DNA from: DATKGN01 sp964385705
GTDB taxonomy: Bacteria > Patescibacteriota > Microgenomatia > UBA10105 > UBA927
DNA length: 11,755 nucleotides
Direction of reading: 5' to 3'
Assembly: GCA_964385705.1 (NCBI GenBank)
Contig: CAYLQG010000045.1
Location: forward strand, 1-11,755
Of this stretch, positions 6,958-11,755 are shown one piece after another; the stretch's first letter is position 1; each line of letters opens with the position of its first letter. The position numbers and the translations under genes were made by a program. The notes beneath the pieces are model-generated. The model was not told the origin of the DNA, ran no database searches, and was given only the letters and a program-made list of their open reading frames with translations.

Positions 6958-7036
6958 TTGTCATCCTCGCGAATGCGAGGATCTACCATTCAACCCTATC
7001 AAGAAAAACGATTCCCGATCGGGTCGGGAATGACAA
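6958..7036. repeat. Two-hairpin palindromic element with terminal inverted repeats (MITE/REP-like)
   Basis: The ends are TTGTCAT (6958-6964) and ATGACAA (7030-7036), perfect 7-bp inverted repeats. Just inside them are two perfect hairpins. One is ATCCTCGC/GCGAGGAT (6963-6970 with 6975-6982, 4-nt loop). The other is ATTCCCGA/TCGGGAAT (7011-7018 with 7024-7031, 5-nt loop). The TCATCCTCGCGAATGCGAGGAT and ATTCCC...GGGAAT forms recall the short GTCATTCCCGCG-type repeats dispersed in many bacterial genomes. It fills most of the space between prs and recR and touches the alternative recR start. Neither hairpin is followed by a T-run, so it is not a clear terminator. Confidence 0.7.
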
Positions 7037-7053
7037 ATACGATTGTGATTATT

Positions 7054-7968
7054 TTACCTTACCAGCGTTGAAATTGCATTGGCGATCAAGGGAGCGATAG
7101 AGACCGTATGCAATTTACTGAATTTTTTGTCTCCCATGATATCAATCGAGTTAGTGACGATGATTTTATCAATCGGCGCGTGGGACAATTTTTCAACTGC
7201 TTCACCGGCTAAGACGCCGTGTGTTGCAAGCGCGATCACGCTCGTTGCTCCCGCCTCACGGAGAGATTCCGCAGCCTGGACGGTGGTACCGCCCGTTGAA
7301 ATAATGTCGTCGATAATGATAGCAGTTTTATCGTTCACGTCTCCGATGATCTGATAGGTTTCACTCGTATCATGCTTATCCAAGAATCTTCGTTTTTCCA
7401 TGACAACCATCGGAAGATCAAGCGCATATGCCAAATTGCGGGCGCGCTTCACTCCGCCGACGTCTGGCGAGATGATGACACCATTTTGTATGTTCATCTT
7501 CTTCACCTCATCAGCCAGCACCTGAAGAGCCGAAATATGCATGACAGGGATCTGGAAAAATCCGACAATCGCGTCATTATGGAGATCAACAGCAATAATT
7601 TCATCAAACATGCTGATTTCCAAAAATTTCGCGATGACCCGCGCCGATACCGGTTCACCCAACCGGTGGAGCTTGTCCTGCCGCGAGTAACCCATATACG
7701 GGATGACCGCGATGACGGCACGCGGCGCACATCGTCTTATTGCATCACCCATGAGGACCATCTCCATAATATGTTCGTCCATCGGGAATGAGAATGATTC
7801 AAGGACGATGACAGTTTTATCCCGTATGTCATCCTGGATCCATGGCCGGAGTTCTCCGTCTGCAAACCGCGTTAAATCAACGTGACCGAGCGTTATATGG
7901 AGGGATTTCGCAACTTCATGAGCAAGGGGTAAATTACTTGAGCCGGCATACAAAATAAAGTCTTTCAT
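7054..7968 (-). CDS. prs: Ribose-phosphate pyrophosphokinase (PRPP synthetase)
   Basis: This enzyme makes 5-phosphoribosyl 1-diphosphate from ribose 5-phosphate and ATP for nucleotide, NAD, His and Trp synthesis. The protein has 304 residues, slightly under the usual 310-315. It shows FADGEL (36-40), the ATP-loop region YSRQDKLHRLGEPVSARV (94-111), and the metal/ATP site DLHNDAIVGFF with His130. The catalytic flexible loop follows VVMEKRR (188-194), and the PRPP-binding loop is IIIDDIISTGGTT (217-229). All key motifs are present, so it should be active. The ATG is 22 nt after the HAD stop and has no close Shine-Dalgarno. Whether it makes PRPP for de novo synthesis or for salvage cannot be judged here, because no other nucleotide gene is visible. 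Confidence 0.95.
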   Translation of the reverse strand: MKDFILYAGSSNLPLAHEVAKSLHITLGHVDLTRFADGELRPWIQDDIRDKTVIVLESFSFPMDEHIMEMVLMGDAIRRCAPRAVIAVIPYMGYSRQDKLHRLGEPVSARVIAKFLEISMFDEIIAVDLHNDAIVGFFQIPVMHISALQVLADEVKKMNIQNGVIISPDVGGVKRARNLAYALDLPMVVMEKRRFLDKHDTSETYQIIGDVNDKTAIIIDDIISTGGTTVQAAESLREAGATSVIALATHGVLAGEAVEKLSHAPIDKIIVTNSIDIMGDKKFSKLHTVSIAPLIANAISTLVR

Positions 7969-7990
7969 ATGCCACTATACTACTCCCAAA

Positions 7991-8698
7991 TCAGGGCGTT
8001 GAAAAGAGGGATAAGACCGAAGGATCCATGAGGGAATTCACGATGAGGTCCGGGTTTTCATGAGCGAGTTCTGCAGGACTTCCGTGCATGCCGGTTGTGA
8101 CGGCGATGGTAAAAGCGCCGATTCCCTTGCCACAGCGGACATCAAAAACGGTGTCACCGATAACCACTACCTCTTCGGGTTTCAGATCCAGTCCGAGCTG
8201 GTTCTTCGCTTTTGCAAATACCTGACCCGCGAGCTCTACGCGGTCATCGGCTTCATCGCCGTAGAGACCGAATGAAAAATATGAGGATAAATCCGTATGA
8301 GACAATTTCCAATCGGAAATTTTCCGCGCATTGCCTGTCAGAATCCCCCGTATAATATCCGGATGTTCCTTTTCCAGGAATTGCACGAAGGCAACAGCTT
8401 CGGGAATGATTTTAAAAAGTTTGACGTCCTTCCCCCACTGGGTCAACAATCCGTGCATCACATCGACGTAATCGGGGAATTTTTTGAGGAATTCATCCCG
8501 GCTTATATTTCCGGCTTCTTTAACGAGTTCCCACGCAAGGAGCCGCTCCACCGTTCCATTATACTTCATGACGTTATACGTGCCGGTGATGCCGTAGACC
8601 TTCCGCAGTCCTTCATAATACTGCTCTTCCCACTTCCGGACACCTACGTGGTATACGAGCGTGCCGTCAATATCAAATAATACTATTTTTTTATTCAT
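7991..8698 (-). CDS. HAD-family hydrolase (phosphoglycolate phosphatase-like)
   Basis: The protein has 235 residues. HAD motif I is LFDIDGTL, with nucleophile Asp9 and acid/base Asp11. Motif II is Thr121 in GILTGNARK. Motif IV is VVVIGDTVFDV, with Asp182 and Asp186 for Mg2+. A helical cap domain lies between motifs I and II (about residues 15-95), the C1 arrangement of phosphoglycolate or beta-phosphoglucomutase-like phosphatases. The substrate is probably a small phosphorylated metabolite, but its identity cannot be read from sequence. It ends in TGA 22 nt before prs. This spacing suggests co-transcription, and clearing a phosphorylated by-product near PRPP synthesis would be only a guess. 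A large inverted-repeat structure lies directly 5' of its ATG, and the start has no Shine-Dalgarno. Confidence 0.9.
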   Translation of the reverse strand: MNKKIVLFDIDGTLVYHVGVRKWEEQYYEGLRKVYGITGTYNVMKYNGTVERLLAWELVKEAGNISRDEFLKKFPDYVDVMHGLLTQWGKDVKLFKIIPEAVAFVQFLEKEHPDIIRGILTGNARKISDWKLSHTDLSSYFSFGLYGDEADDRVELAGQVFAKAKNQLGLDLKPEEVVVIGDTVFDVRCGKGIGAFTIAVTTGMHGSPAELAHENPDLIVNSLMDPSVLSLFSTP

Positions 8699-8713
8699 GG
8701 TAATGCGTTTGAC

Positions 8714-8870
8714 GGAGCGTGCGAAATACGTTTTTTAGACAACTGCACGTTTGCGTACTTCCACGAGGGTTTCCCTTGAATATGCAAACGTGCATGTAGT
8801 GAATAATGGAAATATCTTCATGATGTATATGACTGATGAACGGGTCTAAAAAATATATTTCGCACGCTTC
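8714..8870. repeat. Nested inverted-repeat element, possible structured RNA or MITE
   Basis: The outer arms 8716-8740 and 8844-8868 are 25 nt each and pair at 23 positions; one of the two mismatches is a G-U in + strand RNA. One G-T and one G-C pair extend the helix to 8714/8870. Inside, TGCACGTTTGC (8744-8754) pairs perfectly with GCAAACGTGCA (8784-8794). It continues with G-T, T-A and A-T pairs to make a 14-bp stem. Its loop contains AGGG/CCCT (8766-8769 with 8773-8776). A weaker TTCAT/ATGAA stem (8817-8821 with 8836-8840) gives a third arm, so the whole can fold as a junction. It occupies the 186-nt gap between the aminotransferase stop and the HAD start, in the same transcript direction. 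No target duplication is obvious and no known RNA family is recognised. Confidence 0.65.
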
Positions 8871-8884
8871 CTGCACTCCCGAAT

Positions 8885-10108
8885 TTATTTAGATTTTTTA
8901 TTATATTCGGTGAGGGCTTTTGAGAGAAGCTCAACACTTCGCTTCAATGCTTTTGTATTTAAGACATACGCGATACGCACCTCATTTTTGCCCAATCCGC
9001 GGGTCGCATAGAAGCCCGCAGCGGGCGCCACCATCACTGTTTCAGCCTGTCCTGAGCTTGCCGAAGGATCCCGGAAATCGGTGAGGAGCCACTTCGCGAA
9101 ATCTTCAGAATCGCTAATCGGAAGCCCGACGATAGAATAGAATGCGCCTTCGGGTTTCGGAATCGTGACACCGGGGATCTTTTTTAACTCTTCGTAAAGC
9201 ACATCGCGCCGTTTGGTCCACTCCTCGTGGGTTTCATTAAGCCAGCTCGCAGGAACATCGGTGAGCTTCGCAGCGATCATCTGGTCAACGATGCCGCTTG
9301 AAAGCCTTCCCTGCCCAATACGGAGAACTCCCGCCATCACGTCGGCATTAAGTGATACAAGTACGCCAAGCCGTACGCCGCACAGATTATATCTCTTTGA
9401 CATACTGTCAAGCATGATGGCCTGTTTGGGAATCTCCTTCATATATGCCAACAAAGAGGTTTGTGTGCGGCCGTCATACGTATACTCCCGATACACTTCA
9501 TCAACGAGCATAAATAGCGAGTGTTTTTTAGCGAGCCCCACAAGCATATCCATCTCCATCTTTGTGAATACGGTTCCTGTTGGATTATTGGGAGAACAGA
9601 TGAGAATTGCTCTTGTCTTTTTGGTTATATGCTTTTCTATAACGGATTTTTCGGGTAAATGAAATCCGTTTTCAATGGAGGTCGGAACCGGCACTAATTT
9701 CACACCATTAACGACTGCATAGGTGTTGTAATTTGCATAAAACGGCTCAAAAACGATGACTTCATCGCCGGGCTGACAGGTGGCAAAAAGTGCCATGGAT
9801 ATGGCCTCCGATCCACCGCTTGTGACCTGAATATTCGGAATATCAATAAAGCTGTACCCCAGGCCATGATAATACGACTTTAATGATTCCAAAAATTCCG
9901 GCTGACCCTGCGACAGACTATAGCCGATGGGATCGATGTCCCAATGCTTAAGGACATCCATCATAACGCCGGGCGTCTTAATATCAGGGTCCCCGATATT
10001 GAGATGATACACATGGACACCGGCTTTTTTGGCTGCCATTGCAAACGGAACGAGTTTTCTGATGGGTGAGGCCGGAACATTAAGAAGTCTTTTTGAAACC
10101 GTAACCAT
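8885..10108 (-). CDS. PLP-dependent class I/II aminotransferase
   Basis: This is a fold-type I aminotransferase of the aspartate aminotransferase (AspC/AAT-I) superfamily, which moves an amino group between an amino acid and a 2-oxo acid. The protein has 407 residues. Visible features are YHLNIGDPDIKTP (34-46), the PLP phosphate-side loop TSGGSEAI (96-103), CSPNNPTGT with Asn175, VDEVY with Asp202/203 and Tyr206, the Schiff-base Lys238 in LDSMSKRYNLCGVRLG, and Arg378 in EVRIAY for the alpha-carboxylate. The donor and acceptor cannot be assigned. Residues 347-355 (DPSASSGQA) come from a repeat-like insert in the C-terminal domain. The ATG follows the SAM-family gene by 8 nt, so the two are probably co-transcribed. 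Confidence 0.92.
   Translation of the reverse strand: MVTVSKRLLNVPASPIRKLVPFAMAAKKAGVHVYHLNIGDPDIKTPGVMMDVLKHWDIDPIGYSLSQGQPEFLESLKSYYHGLGYSFIDIPNIQVTSGGSEAISMALFATCQPGDEVIVFEPFYANYNTYAVVNGVKLVPVPTSIENGFHLPEKSVIEKHITKKTRAILICSPNNPTGTVFTKMEMDMLVGLAKKHSLFMLVDEVYREYTYDGRTQTSLLAYMKEIPKQAIMLDSMSKRYNLCGVRLGVLVSLNADVMAGVLRIGQGRLSSGIVDQMIAAKLTDVPASWLNETHEEWTKRRDVLYEELKKIPGVTIPKPEGAFYSIVGLPISDSEDFAKWLLTDFRDPSASSGQAETVMVAPAAGFYATRGLGKNEVRIAYVLNTKALKRSVELLSKALTEYNKKSK
9044..9070 (-). repeat. 27-bp in-frame repeat insert (encodes DPSASSGQA)
   Basis: On the plus strand it contains CCTGTCCTGAGCTTGCCGAAGGAT (9046-9069). This is a recognisable dispersed repeat sequence seen in many environmental bacterial assemblies, including CPR genomes. 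It is partly palindromic (TCCT at one end, AGGA at the other). Its 27 bp keep the reading frame and add nine small polar residues between LLTDFR and ETVMVAP, where the family normally has a short loop. The insert is seen directly. That it arose as a mobile repeat is an inference. Confidence 0.65.
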
Positions 10109-10116
10109 ACTATAAA

Positions 10117-10911
10117 TTAAACGTCAAACTGCTCAACGGTGAGTGTCTCTTCGCCGCTCGGCTTACCGAGTTCTTTCCAGGCAGACAGTCCGCGTAAGAA
10201 TAATTCCATAAATCTGTCTTTCCCTCCGGAGGACCCTGGCGCAAAGGCCAGCTCTCCTTCCATCACATCAAATGTGCCGTCCGAATACCATGCGGTCCGC
10301 TTCATGTTCCCGAGGGTGACAAGCACCGGTTGGCCAGATTTGTATTTGCCCATCGCACTTTGCCGAACCGTCGTTTTGATATTGCCGTATCCGTCCACCC
10401 ATGCAATCCGACCGTCAGGGACATCGGGAATGTCACTGATATTCAGTTTTTCCCCAATATACTTTCCGTCATCCTGTGCAATCCCGACGACCGCCTCCGG
10501 GAAAAAATCCCGTGAACGGAACTGCGACCCTTTGTTTGCAACTTTGACTTTACACAATGCTTTCATTTCCTGTTTTATAAAGGAAAAACTATAGCCCGCG
10601 TTGACTCCTACCACTTTCATGCCGTTTTTGAGAAGTGCATAGACAAGACTTTCTCCTTCATTTTCTATACGGGATTCTTTATTGTCTTTGCGCGGCGCCG
10701 TATTGGTATAAATGATCATGTCAGGCGATGGGTTAACGAGGGCGTACTGTGCGGTCCAAAACCCCGTCGCAATGGTGTTAAACGAGGGAACAGATGTGGG
10801 ATTTATATAAACCCCCGGCCGGAGGATTTGTAGCTTCTGAATGACTTCCCCAAATGCGGGGTCCCCGACTCCGTAATCCGTAATGAGCTGGATGAATGTA
10901 AGCTCACTCAT
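10117..10911 (-). CDS. Divergent SAM hydroxide adenosyltransferase / fluorinase-fold protein (DUF62)
   Basis: The protein has 264 residues, the family's normal size. The N-terminal domain opens FIQLITDYGVGDPAFGEV (6-23), matching the LLTDFG...D...G signature. The later FRSRDFFPEAV (131-141) matches the family's F-H-G-R-D-I-F-A-P block, RIAWVDGYGNIKTTV (168-182) matches the V-D-x-F-G-N motif, and ELAFAPGSSGG matches the SAM-binding end. Characterised members split SAM with water to adenosine and methionine using an Asp-Arg-His triad. Here the expected D-P-G-V-G loop reads YTNTAPR (68-74), putting Asn at the Asp position, and the expected His is Arg132. Hydrolysis by the usual mechanism is therefore doubtful. 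It lies 34 nt after the M20 gene and 8 nt before the aminotransferase. Confidence 0.65.
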   Translation of the reverse strand: MSELTFIQLITDYGVGDPAFGEVIQKLQILRPGVYINPTSVPSFNTIATGFWTAQYALVNPSPDMIIYTNTAPRKDNKESRIENEGESLVYALLKNGMKVVGVNAGYSFSFIKQEMKALCKVKVANKGSQFRSRDFFPEAVVGIAQDDGKYIGEKLNISDIPDVPDGRIAWVDGYGNIKTTVRQSAMGKYKSGQPVLVTLGNMKRTAWYSDGTFDVMEGELAFAPGSSGGKDRFMELFLRGLSAWKELGKPSGEETLTVEQFDV

Positions 10912-10945
10912 GATTTGAATATTGTATCAATACTTCTCATAAGTA

Positions 10946-11755
10946 TCAAAGGGTAATCTTTTTAGATAAAAGGAATGTCTTTACGATATCAGCATAGGTT
11001 TGAAGTCCTGAAATACTCACCCATTCATCGTCTGTATGAGGACCACTTCCCACCGGACCAAATTCCAGTCCTGCCGCATCGGTAAAATGTCGTAAATCCG
11101 ATCCACCGTGCTTACCCACGATTTGAGCTTTTTGTCCTGTTATCTGTGTTACCGCGTCAGCCAATAAGGTTACAAATGAATTATCACTGGGAGTCTCATG
11201 TGACGGCTCAATGGTGTTATACGAAATCGTATCTCCGTTTTCTATACTTGACTCGAGGTCTTTTTTTACCCGCTCTTTATCCTCTGGCACGTATCGGATA
11301 TCAAGCATCACCGTTGCTTCATCTGGCACTTTATTAAAGGTATTATTTGGCGTTTCAATGCGGGCCAAATTCATGGTTGTTTTCCACACTTCTGTCTTAG
11401 GTACCGCAAATTTTGTTTGTATCTTTTGCAAAAATTGATGCGCCTTCCACAGCGCATTTTCTCCATTCCAAGGATATGCCCCATGGGCTACTTTTCCGTG
11501 AAATGTTATTTGCGCCCACACAATACCTTTTGAACGAATCCCTATGGTTAAATTCGAAGATGTTTCTCCCACTAATACGGACTGCGCATCTACTCCTTTA
11601 TTCACTTGAAAAAGAGTGCCATGGTGACCACCTACTTCTTCATCTGTCACAAGTTGTAGACCTAATGGATAATTAAGCTTTTCTGCAAGTTCTTTGAAAA
11701 GAAGTATTTCGACAGCTGCAGCTGCTTTCATATCGTATGCACCGCGACCAATCAG
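10946..11755 (-). CDS. M20-family metallopeptidase (ArgE/DapE/CPG2-like), N-terminus outside window
   Basis: The frame is open to the window edge, where LIGRGAYDMKA gives the conserved GRGAxDMK block with a bridging metal-ligand Asp; the first metal-binding HxD motif lies outside. Next are VTDEEVGG with the catalytic/metal Glu pair and VGETSS with a metal-side Glu. The dimerisation (lid) domain begins with GIRSKGIVWAQITFHGKVAH and then GAYPWNGENA. The C-terminal metal His is in GSGPHTDDEWVSI, after HGGSDLRHF. The family hydrolyses amide bonds of N-acyl amino acids or dipeptides, and the substrate here cannot be assigned. Four sampled 60-base lines are about 41% GC, against about 57% in four lines of prs, HAD, aminotransferase and SAM-family genes. 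A 6-bp hairpin (10930-10946) touches its TGA stop but has no T-run. Confidence 0.88.
   Translation of the reverse strand: MIGRGAYDMKAAAAVEILLFKELAEKLNYPLGLQLVTDEEVGGHHGTLFQVNKGVDAQSVLVGETSSNLTIGIRSKGIVWAQITFHGKVAHGAYPWNGENALWKAHQFLQKIQTKFAVPKTEVWKTTMNLARIETPNNTFNKVPDEATVMLDIRYVPEDKERVKKDLESSIENGDTISYNTIEPSHETPSDNSFVTLLADAVTQITGQKAQIVGKHGGSDLRHFTDAAGLEFGPVGSGPHTDDEWVSISGLQTYADIVKTFLLSKKITL

Noticed and set aside
7991..8698. TGA read as an amino acid (code 25)
   Set aside because: The HAD and M20 genes stop at TGA at normal family lengths, with the next gene beginning shortly after.
8714..8870. Known RNA such as SRP RNA, tmRNA or RNase P RNA
   Set aside because: It is too short or lacks the conserved core sequences of these RNAs, such as the SRP GGAAG region.
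8691..8876. 61-residue minus-strand frame across the inverted-repeat element
   Set aside because: It overlaps the HAD start, has no Shine-Dalgarno and is explained by the palindromic arms. Its residues show no domain-like pattern.
9213..9662. 149-residue plus-strand frame opposite the aminotransferase
   Set aside because: The minus strand carries every aminotransferase motif. The opposite frame shows no recognisable domain.
10930..10946. 6-bp hairpin after the M20 gene as an intrinsic terminator
   Set aside because: It overlaps the stop codon, has a weak AT-rich stem and no T-run on the minus strand, and the next gene begins 34 nt later.
1..11755. CRISPR array, tRNA or rRNA genes
   Set aside because: I saw no regularly spaced direct repeats, no tRNA T-arm/acceptor pattern and no rRNA-like conserved sequence on either strand.

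Overview
The window is dense bacterial DNA with about eleven short-spaced genes on the minus strand and three on the plus strand. The gene content suggests a Candidate Phyla Radiation (Patescibacteria) genome, perhaps Microgenomates-like. It pairs cohesin and dockerin surface proteins with Thr/Pro linkers, carries a lone SufT/MIP18-type protein, packs genes 2-35 nt apart with few Shine-Dalgarno motifs, and has small in-frame repeat inserts in housekeeping genes. This placement is an inference from gene content; there is no rRNA here to settle it. Two genes (HAD and M20) end in TGA at normal family lengths, so TGA-as-glycine decoding (code 25) is not indicated.

Plus strand, 1-2313: a surface module. 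The C-terminal part of a dockerin-bearing secreted protein overlaps by one base (TAATG) a secreted, membrane-anchored protein with a cohesin-like domain, a Thr/Pro linker and a PKD domain. A small membrane-anchored beta-rich protein follows. Known cohesin-dockerin biology suggests that the first protein may dock onto the second at the cell surface.

Minus strand, 11755 down to 2320, in transcription order: an M20 metallopeptidase (cut by the window edge), a divergent SAM-hydroxide-adenosyltransferase-family protein, a class I/II aminotransferase, a structured inverted-repeat element, a HAD phosphatase, PRPP synthetase (prs), a two-hairpin palindromic element, recR, a SufT/MIP18-like protein, an unrecognised polar protein, an EamA (DMT) transporter, cysteinyl-tRNA synthetase (cysS) and a peptidase-S51/class I glutamine amidotransferase-fold protein. 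The last two are separated by a 100-N assembly gap. The gap hides the cysS stop codon and the true start of the S51-like gene, whose conserved N-terminus can be read in frame up to the gap.

Non-coding structure is the most unusual part. Positions 8714-8870 hold a long nested inverted repeat (two 25-nt outer arms and a perfect 11-bp inner stem). Positions 6958-7036 hold an element of about 79 bp with two perfect 8-bp hairpins inside 7-bp terminal inverted repeats. The aminotransferase and perhaps cysS carry in-frame repeat-like inserts. The M20 gene is clearly more AT-rich than most of its neighbours.
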